Positions 29,038-37,553 of a DNA stretch of 64,000 bases are shown here, piece by piece. The notes under the pieces are model-generated. The model saw only the letters and a list, made by a program, of their open reading frames with translations, searched no databases and was not told the DNA's origin. This DNA is from CAVQWT01 sp963810815 (GTDB lineage: Bacteria; Pseudomonadota; Gammaproteobacteria; Burkholderiales; Casimicrobiaceae), in assembly GCA_963810815.1 (NCBI GenBank), contig CAWEPB010000004.1, positions 248,001 through 312,000 of the forward strand, written 5' to 3'. The translations under genes and the position numbers were made by a program. Position 1 is the first letter of the stretch; each line of letters starts with the position of its first letter.

Positions 29038-29078
29038 TTGACACAAGTCAACGCCGCCGGCATGGTTCGCCGTAACAT
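29038..29078 (+). promoter_or_regulatory. FNR-type promoter of the universal stress protein gene
   Basis: TTGACACAAGTCAA (29038-29051, a symmetric FNR-like box) precedes TAACAT (29073-29078) with centres 31 bp apart, near class II spacing. The expected start is near 29085. The gene follows at 29113. Confidence 0.72.
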
Positions 29079-29112
29079 CGAAATTGCCGCGTGATGCGGC
29101 CAAGGAGGCACC

Positions 29113-29556
29113 ATGTACAAGAACCTGCTCGTCTGTACCGACGGCTCCAAGCTGTCAGACAAGGCGGTCGCGCACGCGATCGCATTGGCGCAGGCGGTCG
29201 GTGCCGGGATCACCGCCTTCTATGCGGCGCCCGACTATCCGCTGCCGGCGTACGCCGACGGCGTCGTGTACGAACCCGTCTCGCGCAAGGAATACACCAA
29301 GCTCGCCAGCGCCGACGCGGAAAAGATTCTCGGCGCGGTGACGGCGAAGGCCGAAGCCGCCGGCGTCGCGTGCAAGACCGCCTACGCGATCGCCGCCGCT
29401 CCGTGGGAAGCGATCCTCAACGCGGCCAAGAAGCAGAAGTGCGACGCCATCGTCATGGCTTCGCATGGCCGTCGCGGGGTTTCGGCGCTGCTGCTGGGCA
29501 GCGAAACGCAGAAGGTCCTGACGCACGGCAAGCTGCCGGTGATCGTCGTCAAGTAG
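29113..29556 (+). CDS. Universal stress protein (UspA family)
   Basis: A 147-residue single Usp domain. It begins KNLLVCTDGSKLSDKAV and ends with the ATP-binding type motif (MASHGRRGVSALLLGSETQKVL). A strong AAGGAGG site precedes ATG 29113. The FNR-type promoter and divergent ccoI suggest it is induced by oxygen limitation. Confidence 0.93.
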   Translation: MYKNLLVCTDGSKLSDKAVAHAIALAQAVGAGITAFYAAPDYPLPAYADGVVYEPVSRKEYTKLASADAEKILGAVTAKAEAAGVACKTAYAIAAAPWEAILNAAKKQKCDAIVMASHGRRGVSALLLGSETQKVLTHGKLPVIVVK

Positions 29557-29590
29557 TCGGCGGGGCGCCGGCGCGCCGACCGCCCGCGCA

Positions 29591-29615
29591 GCGCCCGGCG
29601 CAATCCGCCGGGCGC
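29591..29615 (+). terminator. Hairpin after usp
   Basis: Perfect 10-bp arms gcgcccggcg (29591-29600) and cgccgggcgc (29606-29615) with a 5-base loop lie 35 bases after usp. No U-tract follows, so termination is only likely, not certain. Confidence 0.5.
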
Positions 29616-29632
29616 ACCGGGCGGATTCGCGC

Positions 29633-29638
29633 TACAAT
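29633..29638 (+). promoter_or_regulatory. -10 element of proS
   Basis: TACAAT about 28 bases before proS. Between it and the ATG, gctgttt (29640-29646) and aaacagc (29656-29662) can form a short stem close to the start codon. No T-box was found. Confidence 0.45.
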
Positions 29639-29665
29639 TGCTGTTTCCTCAACAAAAACAGCACC

Positions 29666-31381
29666 ATGCGCGTTTCCCGCTTTTACCTGTCCACGCTGAA
29701 GGAAGCCCCCGCCGAAGCGGAGGTCGTCAGCCAGAAGCTGATGCTCCGCGCAGGGCTCATCAAGAAGGTCTCGTCGGGCATCTACTCGTGGATGCCGCTG
29801 GGCCTGATCACGCTGCGGCGGGTCGAGCAGGTCGTGCGGGAGGAAATGAATCGCGCCGGCGCGCTCGAGTGCTACCTGCCGCACGTCATTCCCGCCGAGC
29901 TGTGGCAGGAAACCGGCCGCTGGGACCAGTTCGGCCCGCAACTCCTCAAGATCCGCGACCGGCAGGAGCGCGATTTCCTGTTCGGACCGACGCACGAGGA
30001 GCCGATGACGGACATCGTGCGCAAGGACATCCGCAGCTACCGCCAGCTGCCCGTCAATCTCTACCAGATCCAGGTCAAGTTCCGCGACGAGATTCGTCCT
30101 CGCTTCGGCGTCATGCGCGGCCGCGAGTTCCTGATGAAGGACGCGTATTCGTTCGATGCGGACCGTGACGCGCTGATGCGCTCGTACCGCGCGATGTACG
30201 ACGCCTACACGCGGATCTTCACCCGGCTCGGCCTGAAGTTCCGCGCCGTCGAGGCCGACACCGGCGCGATCGGCGGCTTCGCCTCGCACGAGTTCCAGGT
30301 GCTCGCCGAGTCGGGCGAGGACGCCATCGCGTGGTGCCCCGCATCCGACTACGCGGCGAACGTCGAGCAGGCCGAGGCGCTGGCACCGGCCGGCGCGCGC
30401 GCCGCGCCGACCGAGGCGATGCGCCGGGTGCCGACGCCGAACCAGTCGACCTGCGAGGAAGTGACCGCGCTGATGGGATTGCCGCTCGCGCGCAGCGTCA
30501 AGTGCCTGATGGTCTTCGCGCAGGACAAGGTCCGGATGCTGCTGGTGCGCGGCGACCACATGGGCAACGAAGTCAAGATCGGCAAGCTGCCGGGACTCGC
30601 GGGCTGGCGCTGGGCGAACGATGCGGAGATCGTCGCCGCAACGGGCTGCCGTCCAGGCTACCTGGGACCGGTCAGGCTGTCGCCGGAGGTGCCCCTGATC
30701 GTCGACCGCACGGTCGCGGCGATGAGCGATTTCGTCTGCGGCGCCAACGAGGCGGACTTCCACCTCGCCGGCGTGAATTTCGGCCGCGACTGCCGGGAGC
30801 CCGATCTCGTCGTCGACCTGCGCAACGTCGTCGCCGGCGATCCGTCGCCCGACGGCAAGGGCACGCTGGAGATCGTCCGCGGCATCGAGGTCGGGCACGT
30901 GTTCGCGCTGGGCACCAAGTATTCCGAGGCGATGGGTGCAACTTATCTCGACGCGCAGGGTCAATCCCACCTGATCGAGATGGGCTGCTATGGCATCGGC
31001 GTGACCCGTGTCGTCGCGGCGGCCATCGAGCAGCATCACGACGACCGCGGCATCGTCTGGCCCGAGGCGATGGCGCCGTTCGCCGTCGCCATCGCCCCGA
31101 TCGGATACGATCGCAGCGAGGCGGTGAAGGCGTTGGCCGACCGGTTGCACGACGAACTCGCGGCGGACGGGGTCGAGGTGTTGATCGACGACCGCGGCGA
31201 GCGACCTGGCGTGATGTTTGCTGATCTCGAGCTGATCGGGATTCCGCACCGCGTCACGATCGGTGACCGCGGGCTCAAGGAAGGCAGGGTCGAGTACCAG
31301 CACCGGCGCGACACGACGGCAACGGCGGTGGCGGCCGACGCGATCGGGGCGTTCCTCCGGGAACGGCTCGGCCGCGCCTGA
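29666..31381 (+). CDS. proS: Prolyl-tRNA synthetase
   Basis: A 571-residue bacterial-type class II synthetase charging tRNA-Pro. Motif 1 region (MLRAGLIKKVSSGIYSWMPL), motif 2 (KFRDEIRPRFGVMRGREFLM), the inserted editing domain (~residues 225-400) and motif 3 (GCYGIGVTRVVAA) are all present, followed by an anticodon-binding domain (FAVAIAPIGYD). The length is usual for the family. Confidence 0.97.
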   Translation: MRVSRFYLSTLKEAPAEAEVVSQKLMLRAGLIKKVSSGIYSWMPLGLITLRRVEQVVREEMNRAGALECYLPHVIPAELWQETGRWDQFGPQLLKIRDRQERDFLFGPTHEEPMTDIVRKDIRSYRQLPVNLYQIQVKFRDEIRPRFGVMRGREFLMKDAYSFDADRDALMRSYRAMYDAYTRIFTRLGLKFRAVEADTGAIGGFASHEFQVLAESGEDAIAWCPASDYAANVEQAEALAPAGARAAPTEAMRRVPTPNQSTCEEVTALMGLPLARSVKCLMVFAQDKVRMLLVRGDHMGNEVKIGKLPGLAGWRWANDAEIVAATGCRPGYLGPVRLSPEVPLIVDRTVAAMSDFVCGANEADFHLAGVNFGRDCREPDLVVDLRNVVAGDPSPDGKGTLEIVRGIEVGHVFALGTKYSEAMGATYLDAQGQSHLIEMGCYGIGVTRVVAAAIEQHHDDRGIVWPEAMAPFAVAIAPIGYDRSEAVKALADRLHDELAADGVEVLIDDRGERPGVMFADLELIGIPHRVTIGDRGLKEGRVEYQHRRDTTATAVAADAIGAFLRERLGRA

Positions 31382-31518
31382 CGTCCGCCCCGGCGCGCGG
31401 GTTGGCGGCGCAAGGGTTGCCGGCGGGATCGCGGCTGGCGCCCCGGCGGCGCCGCGCGCCGCGGGCCGGTTGCCCGTCGGTTGGCACTCGGCTGGCATCC
31501 GGCCGGCGCCCAGCTGCG

Positions 31519-31551
31519 ATGCATCTGCCATGCATTTGCCATGCATTTGCC
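31519..31551. repeat. Three 11-bp direct repeats with ATGCAT cores
   Basis: The unit atgcatYtgcc occurs three times end to end (31519, 31530, 31541) in the 205-bp gap between proS and the lytic transglycosylase gene. The period of 11 bp is close to one helical turn. The rest of the gap shows no promoter I can support. Confidence 0.8.
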
Positions 31552-31586
31552 ACACCGCTGCCCAGCGGCTGCGGGTCCGCAACGAC

Positions 31587-32309
31587 ATGAAGGCGATGAA
31601 CCAGGTGACGATGACCGAACCGCGGGCAACCGCCCCGACGCCGCAGCTCCGCCCCGCCCGGGCGGCGGCGCGCGTCGTCGCGCTGGCGCTGCTCGCGGGC
31701 TCGGTGCTCCTCGGCGCGACGCCGTCGGCGCGCGCCGGCGCGCAGGCCGAGGAACAGCTCGCGCCGTCCGTCGTTGCCGGACTGTCGAAGGCGATCGCGG
31801 ACCGTCCCGTGCCGGCCGATCACGCGAGCCAGCCGGCGGTGCGCGCCTGGCTCGACGACATGTCGCGCCGCCTCGCGCTGCGGATGCCGGACGCCCGCGA
31901 GCGCAACGATTTCCTCACCACCGTCCATTACGAGGCCCAGCGCGCAGGACTCGATCCGCAGCTCGTGCTTTCGGTCATCCATCACGAAAGCGGGTTCAAG
32001 AAGTATGCGGTGTCGGTCGCCGATGCGCGCGGCTACATGCAGGTGATGCCGTTCTGGGTCCGCCTGATCGGATCGTCGGACCAGAACCTGTTCAACCTGC
32101 GCACGAACCTGCGCTACGGCTGCACGATTCTCCGGCACTACCTCGACCGCGAGAACGGCGACCTCTACCGCGCGCTGGGCCGCTACAACGGCAGCCTGGG
32201 CCAGCCGCAGTACCCGAGCGCCGTCGTCGCCGCCTGGACCAGGCACTGGCACTACGATGCGCCGGCGACCCGGGTCGGTGCCGCGCCCGCCACCACGCTG
32301 ACGCGGTGA
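31587..32309 (+). CDS. Lytic transglycosylase domain protein
   Basis: A 240-residue exported protein. A signal peptide (RVVALALLAGSVLLGATPSARA) is followed by a C-terminal SLT domain with the catalytic Glu in VIHHESGFKKYAVS and the motif ARGYMQVMPFW, then GCTILRHYLDR. It should cleave peptidoglycan glycan strands to anhydromuramyl products. ATGs at 31587, 31596 and 31611 are all possible starts. Its stop overlaps the gluQ start (GTGA). Confidence 0.9.
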   Translation: MKAMNQVTMTEPRATAPTPQLRPARAAARVVALALLAGSVLLGATPSARAGAQAEEQLAPSVVAGLSKAIADRPVPADHASQPAVRAWLDDMSRRLALRMPDARERNDFLTTVHYEAQRAGLDPQLVLSVIHHESGFKKYAVSVADARGYMQVMPFWVRLIGSSDQNLFNLRTNLRYGCTILRHYLDRENGDLYRALGRYNGSLGQPQYPSAVVAAWTRHWHYDAPATRVGAAPATTLTR

Positions 32310-33265
32310 CCGCCCGGCCGCTCCCGGCGGCCCGCTACCGGGGCCGCTTCGCGCCCTCTCCCACCGGCCCCCTGCACTTCGGCTCGCTGATCGCCGCCGT
32401 CGCGAGCTGCGCCGACGCGCGCGCGGCGGGTGGCGAATGGCTGCTGCGCATCGAGGACGTCGACGAACCTCGTACGCGTGCCGGGGCGGAGTCGGTGATC
32501 CTCGCGCAACTCGAGCGCTACGGCTTCGCCTGGGACGGCCCCGTGCTGCGCCAGCGCGAACGCACCGACCACTATGCCGCGGCGCTGGCGCGGCTGCGCG
32601 AAGGCGGCCACGTCTACGAGTGCGCGTGCACGAGGCGCGAGCTCGAGACCGCGCCGCTCGGCGTCGGCGGCGAGCGCGTCTATCCGGGCACCTGCCGCGA
32701 AGGCATTCCGGCGGACCGCCGCGACCGCGCGCAGCGCGCCTGGCGCGTGCGCGTCCCGGCGACGGCAACGGTCGGTTTCACCGATCGCCTGCAGGGGTCC
32801 GTCGCGCAGGACCTCGCCCGCGACGTCGGTGATTTCGTCCTGCGCCGCGCCGACGGTCTCCACGCCTACCAGCTCGCCGTCGTCGTCGACGACGCGCTGT
32901 CCGGCGTCAACGCGGTCGTCCGCGGCGCGGACCTGCTCGCGTCGACCCCACGGCAGATCCTGCTGCAGCGGCTCCTGGGCTTCGCCACGCCATCGTACCT
33001 GCATGTCCCGGTGGCCCTCGGTCCGTCGGGCGAGAAGCTGTCGAAGCAGACCGGGGCTGCGCCGCTCCCGGACGACCCGCTGCCCGCGCTCGTCGCCGCG
33101 TGGCGCTTCCTCGAACAGCCGTGGCCGGCGTCCGGCGCCACGCCGGATTCGGTGGCCGCATTCTGGGCGCACGCGCGCGAAACCTGGGCGCCGGCGCGCC
33201 TGCCCCCCGTGCCGATGCTGCCGGCGCCGCGGTCGTTCGCGGCGGGCGCGCACGACCGCGTATAA
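32306..33265 (+). CDS. gluQ: Glutamyl-Q tRNA(Asp) synthetase
   Basis: A 319-residue truncated GluRS paralogue that attaches glutamate to queuosine in tRNA-Asp. It has the HIGH-like motif FAPSPTGPLHFGSL, Zn-type Cys residues (YECACTRRE, PGTCRE) and the KMSKS-like GEKLSKQTGA, and lacks the anticodon-binding domain of full GluRS. It starts at GTG 32306 overlapping the previous stop. queG elsewhere in the window belongs to the same queuosine pathway. Confidence 0.93.
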   Translation: MTARPLPAARYRGRFAPSPTGPLHFGSLIAAVASCADARAAGGEWLLRIEDVDEPRTRAGAESVILAQLERYGFAWDGPVLRQRERTDHYAAALARLREGGHVYECACTRRELETAPLGVGGERVYPGTCREGIPADRRDRAQRAWRVRVPATATVGFTDRLQGSVAQDLARDVGDFVLRRADGLHAYQLAVVVDDALSGVNAVVRGADLLASTPRQILLQRLLGFATPSYLHVPVALGPSGEKLSKQTGAAPLPDDPLPALVAAWRFLEQPWPASGATPDSVAAFWAHARETWAPARLPPVPMLPAPRSFAAGAHDRV

Positions 33266-33266
33266 T
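33261..33266 (+). promoter_or_regulatory. -10 element before the BPH-type gene
   Basis: A perfect TATAAT at the very end of gluQ, about 108 bases before the protease ATG. No convincing -35 hexamer is visible at standard spacing. Confidence 0.4.
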
Positions 33267-33373
33267 TGCGGGTTCTCCTCCGCCACGCCGCCACGGCGCG
33301 GACTCGACCGCGCCGAACACGCGCCCTCGCGCGCCGCCGCGGCCCGCGAGGCTCACCCCGGGACCCCGCTTCC

Positions 33374-33958
33374 ATGACCACGCTCGTTGCCGTTCGCAAG
33401 AACGACGAAATCGCCATCGCCGCCGACTCGCTGACCACGTTCGGCGACACGCGGCTCGCCGCCCAGCACGACCGCTCGTACGAGAAGATCGTCCGCTACC
33501 AGGACACCTAGATCGGATTGTGCGGCAGCGCGGCGCACCAGCTGGTATTCGAGAGCCTCCTCGCGCGCCAGGGCGAGCTCGATTTCTCGAACAAGCTCGC
33601 CATCTTCGAGACCTTCCGCAAGCTGCATCCGATCCTCAAGGAGCAGCACTTCCTCAATCCGAAGGAAGAGGAGGACGATCCGTACGAATCGACGCAGATC
33701 ACCGCTCTGGTCGCCAACCGGCACGGCATCTTCGGCGTCTACTCGATGCGCGAGGTGTTCGAGTACACGCAGTTCTGGGCGGTCGGCTCGGGGCGCGAAT
33801 TTGCACTCGGCGCGATGCACGCCCTGTACCCGCGACTGAAGACCGCGGCAGCGATCGCCAGGGCCGGGGTCGAGGCCGGCGCCACGTTCGACAAGAACTC
33901 GGCCCTGCCGATGTCGATCTACACGCTTGCGCTCGGAGGCCCGGAGGCCGCGAAGTGA
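33374..33958 (+). pseudogene. BPH-type proteasome homologue, interrupted by an in-frame TAG
   Basis: A 194-codon Ntn-hydrolase frame. It begins MTTLVAVRKNDEIAIAAD, placing Thr directly after Met as the presumed N-terminal nucleophile, and continues with LHPILKEQHFLNPKEEEDD, ITALVANRHGIFGVYSM and FWAVGSGREFALGAMHALY. This matches the betaproteobacterial proteasome homologue (BPH) family, which forms double-ring particles, better than HslV. Codon 46 is TAG (33509-33511) where Tyr (TAC) would fit (YQDT-stop-IGLCGSAAHQ). The frame is otherwise intact, so the stop is either an error or a recent nonsense mutation. It overlaps hslO by GTGA. Confidence 0.8.
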
Positions 33959-34870
33959 ACGGTCCGGCGGAACCGGCACCGCTCTCCGACGCGCTGGCGC
34001 GCTTCATCGTCGAGGGCGCCGCCGTGCGCGGTGCGGTCGTGAGCCTCGACCGGACGCTCCGGGACATCCTCGCCACCCACCCGTACCCGCCGGCGCTGGC
34101 GCGCGCGCTCGCCGAGTTCGCCGCAGCGGCCGCGTTGCTCGCCTCGACGCTCAAGTTCAAGGGCAGCCTCATCGTCCAGCTCGCGAGCGAAGGCCCCGTG
34201 CGCCTCGCCGTCGTCGAATGCGATGCGACACTGGCCCTGCGCGCCACCGCGCAGTGGCGCGACGAAGCCGATTCGCTGCCCGCCGACGCCACGCTCGCGG
34301 TGCTGGCCGGCGACCTCGCGCGGGCGCGCCTGGTGATCACGCTGGATCCGAAGGACGGCGGCCCGGTCTACCAGGGCGTCGTCGCGATCGCCGGCGGCTC
34401 GATCGCCGGGCTGATCGAACACTATCTCGCGACGTCCGAGCAGATCGCCAGCCGGATGCGGCTGGCGGCCATCGACGGCGGCGTGCGCGGGCTGCTCGTC
34501 CAGCGGCTGCCCGGCGCCGGACCGGAGGACGACGACGCGTGGCAGCGGACGGCCGCCGCGATCGGTGCGCTCGACCTCGAACGGCTCGCGCACACTGCGA
34601 CGACCGCGCGAGCTCGTCGGTGCCGCGTTGCCGGAGGTCGACGTCCGGCTGTTCGCCGCGCGGGCGACCCGCTTCGCCTGCCCCTGCTCGGAAACGCGGG
34701 TCGCGCGGGCACTGCGGCTCCTCGGCCGCGCCGAGATCGAGGGGCTGCTGGCCGAACGCGGGGACGTCGAGGTCACCTGCGAGTTCTGCAACCGGCGCTA
34801 CACGCTGGGTCCCGCCGCGGCCCGCGCACTCTTTGCCGAAGACCCGCCGGCGGATGCGCCGGCCGCGTGA
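33955..34870 (+). pseudogene. hslO: Redox chaperone Hsp33, interrupted by a 1-base frameshift
   Basis: Hsp33 is a holdase switched on by oxidation. The N-terminal domain runs from GTG 33955 (LSDALARFIVEGAAVRGAVV, KGSLIVQLASEGPVRLAVVE) to about 34600. The C-terminal redox switch (FACPCSETRV and VTCEFCNRRY, the four Zn Cys) is in the next frame. One extra base at about 34603 explains this; removing it gives LAHTATPRELVG and a 304-residue protein of normal length. Both halves are well conserved. Confidence 0.85.
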
Positions 34871-34883
34871 TTCCGCTCCGCCG

Positions 34884-35531
34884 ATGAGCCTGTACGTCCC
34901 GCCCGCCTTCTCGCCGCGCGACCGCGCGTCGATGGCGCGGCTCATGCACGATCACCCGTTCGCGACGCTGGTGACACCGGCCGAGCCGGAGCCGGTGGTC
35001 TCGCACCTGCCGCTGCTCTACGTCGCCGATCGCGAGCCGCACGGCACGCTGCTGGGCCACTTCGCCCGCGCCAATCCGCACTGGCGCGCAGCGCGGGAGC
35101 GCGAATCGATCGCCGTCTTCCACGGTCCGCATGCCTACGTGTCGCCGTCGTGGTACGCCGAACCCGAGCGTGCCGTCCCGACCTGGAACTACGCGACCGT
35201 GCATGCGTGCGGACCGATCGACGTCGTCGACGACCCCGCGGACGCCCGCGCGATCCTCGATGCGCTGGTCCATCGCTTCGAGGCCGGACGCGAGGCTCCG
35301 TGGGAGCTGCGGATGGAGCCGGCGCGGCGCGACGCGCTGGTCGGGGCAATCGTCGCGTTCCGGATGCGGATCCGGCGCGTCGACGGCAAGTTCAAGCTGT
35401 CGCAGAACCGCAGCGTCGAGGATCGCGCGCGCATCGCGGCCGCGCTCGACCGGGAAGGCGATGCCGACGCCACGGCGACGGCGGCGTGGATGCTGGCCTA
35501 CGGCGGGGCCCGTGATCATGAGCCCTCCTGA
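34884..35531 (+). CDS. PaiB-type FMN-binding protein
   Basis: A 215-residue protein of the FMN-binding negative transcriptional regulator (PaiB) family. Typical segments are MSLYVPPAFSPRD at the start, HPFATLVT, SHLPLLY, GHFARANPHW, FHGPHAYVSPSWY, VPTWNYATVHACG and KFKLSQNRS. In many bacteria the family role is unclear, so regulation is not assumed. ATG 34884. Its end overlaps hslR by 14 bases. Confidence 0.9.
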   Translation: MSLYVPPAFSPRDRASMARLMHDHPFATLVTPAEPEPVVSHLPLLYVADREPHGTLLGHFARANPHWRAARERESIAVFHGPHAYVSPSWYAEPERAVPTWNYATVHACGPIDVVDDPADARAILDALVHRFEAGREAPWELRMEPARRDALVGAIVAFRMRIRRVDGKFKLSQNRSVEDRARIAAALDREGDADATATAAWMLAYGGARDHEPS

Positions 35532-35937
35532 CCGCGAACCCGCGCCGGCCGCGGCATCCGCCCGTGTGCGGCTCGACAAGTGGCTGTGGGCGGCGCGGTT
35601 CCACCGGACGCGCTCGCTCGCCGCGCAGGCGATCGATGCCGGTCAGGTCCGGCTGAACGACGAACGGGTGAAGCCAGCGCATCCGGTGCGCGCGGGCGAC
35701 ACGGTGACCGTGCGCCGGCAGGGGCTCGTCTGGATCGTCGTGGTCGCCGCGGTGTCCGACCGGCGCGGCGGCGCCCCCGACGCGGCGAAGCTCTACGCCG
35801 AGACGCCGGCGAGCGCCGCGGAACGCGAGGAGGAGCTGCTGCGCCGCCGCGCGGCCGCGACGTCCGATCCGCGGACCGACGGACGCCCGACCAAACGCAA
35901 CCGGCGCAAGCTGGAGGATTTTCTCGCCGAGCCCTGA
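35518..35937 (+). CDS. hslR: Hsp15-type S4 RNA-binding protein
   Basis: A 139-residue protein with an S4 domain at its N-terminus (VRLDKWLWAARFHRTRSLA ... GQVRLNDERVKPAHPVRAGD) and a basic C-terminal tail (KRNRRKLEDFL). Hsp15 binds stalled 50S subunits carrying nascent chains. Co-location with hslO matches the usual heat shock pairing. Confidence 0.9.
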   Translation: MSPPDREPAPAAASARVRLDKWLWAARFHRTRSLAAQAIDAGQVRLNDERVKPAHPVRAGDTVTVRRQGLVWIVVVAAVSDRRGGAPDAAKLYAETPASAAEREEELLRRRAAATSDPRTDGRPTKRNRRKLEDFLAEP

Positions 35938-35946
35938 GCGCGCGCG

Positions 35947-36147
35947 TCAGCAGAGGCGGAACGTGGCGAGGTCGAGCAGCAGGTCGGGGTCGCGATAGGC
36001 GCGCAGGACCAGCCAGGCAAGCACCGCCGCGAGCAGCAGTCCGACCGTGTGCCAGAGCGCGCGGCGGGCGAAAAGACGGCGCAGCCCGAGGGCCGCGCCG
36101 TGAAGTTCCGCCGAGGAAATCTGTCCGGGAGGTTCGCGGGCGATCAC
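35947..36147 (-). CDS. Small membrane protein, unknown
   Basis: A 66-residue protein with one helix (WHTVGLLLAAVLAWLVL, ~32-48). It starts 10 bases after the MerR-type gene and is likely co-transcribed. Not recognised; the small size keeps confidence moderate. Confidence 0.5.
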   Translation of the reverse strand: MIAREPPGQISSAELHGAALGLRRLFARRALWHTVGLLLAAVLAWLVLRAYRDPDLLLDLATFRLC

Positions 36148-36157
36148 ACTGCGGACT

Positions 36158-37174
36158 TTACGCCCGCTCCTTGCCCTCGGGCAACAGGCCGAGCATCGTC
36201 ACCGGAGTGGGTGCCAGCACCGCGAGTTCGCGCATCGTCGCCATGATCGAGCTGAAGTCGGCCGCGGTACGCACGTCGGCGATCGGCTTCGCGAGGAGAT
36301 GGACCGCGCGGCCGCTGACGACCAGCGGCAGCTCCTCCGGAAGCTCGGTGCGCAGCGAGCGGATTTCCTGGCCCGCGATCTTGCCCGAAATGCCGCGGTC
36401 GAACAGCAGCACGACGAGGCTCACCTTGTACGCTTCGGCAGCGCCGGCGATCTCCTGCGCCGGAACGCCTGCGCCCAGCGTCAGGCAATTGACGCCTTCG
36501 GTGAACAGCAACAGCTCGAGGATCGCGAGGCCGAGCTGGTTCGGATCGTTCGGCGGTGTCGCCAGCAGGATCTGGCGGGCGTCGCGCGTCGGGCGGACGA
36601 GCCGCGTGACGTCGCGCAGCAGCCGCTGCGCCAGGTCGGCGAAGCGCAGCTCCTGGAAGTTGCGCATGTCGCCGCGGACGACGCGCTCGTGCACCGCCTC
36701 GTTCAGCGGGATCAGCGTGTGCTCGAGGAACCGCCGCAGCCCCTGGCCGACCAGCAGCTTCGACAGGTGGTTCTGCAGTTCGCCGACCCGGTGCTGCGAC
36801 AGCAGCTTCACCGCCGTCTCGATCTCCGACGGCAGGGCGGTGGGGGCCGCGATCGCCAGGCCCAGCATCGACTGCAGCGCCGATTCGGCCAGCGGCACGA
36901 CGGCACCGGCGCGCCAGCCCTCGGACAACAGCTGCTTGATCAGCTTGAGCCGGGCCACCTGGTCCGGCGGGTAGACGCGGTCGCCGAAACCGTCCCGCAA
37001 CGGCGACGGAAACCCGTATCGCCGCTGCCACATGTAGAGCTGCTCGCGGCGCAGCCCGGTCAGCCGGACCACCTCCCGGATATGCATCGCGCCGCGCGCG
37101 TCCGGCGGCGATTCGGCGGCCGGAGCGTCGTCGGCGCCACGTCGGCGCGTCGGCGCCTTGATCAGAATGCCCAT
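36158..37174 (-). CDS. MerR-family regulator with B12-binding-like C-terminal domain
   Basis: A 338-residue protein. The MerR HTH spans ~30-100 (IREVVRLTGLRREQLYMWQRRYG, VYPPDQVARLKLIKQL). A helical domain follows, then a Rossmann-like domain (LFTEGVNCLTLGAGVPAQEI, VSLVVLLFDRGI) as in CarH/LitR cobalamin photoreceptors. The usual B12 signature with a ligand His (E-x-H-x-x-G) is replaced by NDPNQLGL, so adenosylcobalamin binding is doubtful. ATG 37174. The divergent upstream region holds paired inverted repeats. Confidence 0.85.
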   Translation of the reverse strand: MGILIKAPTRRRGADDAPAAESPPDARGAMHIREVVRLTGLRREQLYMWQRRYGFPSPLRDGFGDRVYPPDQVARLKLIKQLLSEGWRAGAVVPLAESALQSMLGLAIAAPTALPSEIETAVKLLSQHRVGELQNHLSKLLVGQGLRRFLEHTLIPLNEAVHERVVRGDMRNFQELRFADLAQRLLRDVTRLVRPTRDARQILLATPPNDPNQLGLAILELLLFTEGVNCLTLGAGVPAQEIAGAAEAYKVSLVVLLFDRGISGKIAGQEIRSLRTELPEELPLVVSGRAVHLLAKPIADVRTAADFSSIMATMRELAVLAPTPVTMLGLLPEGKERA

Positions 37175-37215
37175 GCTTGTCGGTCCTTGCTCAAATTCGT
37201 CACATGCTACTCATG

Positions 37216-37310
37216 TTGTGCTGCACAAGTCCACCCGCGACCGGAGCGAACGGGCAGCGCACCCGAGGGAGTTCGTTCGCGGCGCGCGATTCGCGCACGC
37301 TGTGCTGCAC
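37216..37310. promoter_or_regulatory. Two TGTGC-T-GCAC inverted repeats, likely operators
   Basis: TTGTGCTGCACAA (37216-37228) is a perfect inverted repeat, and its core recurs at 37302-37310 (gtgctgcac). The centres are 84 bp apart, about eight helical turns. They lie upstream of the MerR-type gene, which makes autoregulation plausible. Confidence 0.5.
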
Positions 37311-37400
37311 GAAAGGTACGTTGCACGATGCGTGCCACCCGAGACCTTCGCGCTTGCCCCGTTTGGCGCTTTGCGCGATCATCGATCGGCGAAGACCAAC

Positions 37401-37428
37401 GGCAGTCCGGACGGACTGCCTTTGTTTT
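37401..37428 (+). terminator. Orphan intrinsic terminator
   Basis: GGCAGTCC (37401-37408), loop ggac and GGACTGCC (37413-37420) form a perfect 8-bp stem followed by TTTGTTTT. No gene on the plus strand ends before it. A possible promoter TTGCCC-17-GATCAT (37354-37382) precedes it. It may end a small RNA or attenuate the gene at 37554. The rest of the 37175-37553 gap holds only the repeats described. Confidence 0.75.
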
Positions 37429-37553
37429 GACGTCGGCCGAGCCGGCGCGGCGCGATTCTTGCGCTTCGTGGGGGTGCCGCGCGGCGCATCGCGCCGCGTC
37501 CGCGCCCGCGCTGCGCCGACGTGGCAGGCGGCGCGACCTGGAAACGAGGAACG

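Noticed and set aside
29557..29665. T-box leader for proS
   Set aside because: The region is too short and has no T-box sequence or specifier loop; T-boxes are also not expected in this class.
33374..33958. HslV peptidase
   Set aside because: No hslU follows and the internal motifs (LNPKEEEDDPYES, GSGREFALGAMHAL) fit BPH better than HslV.
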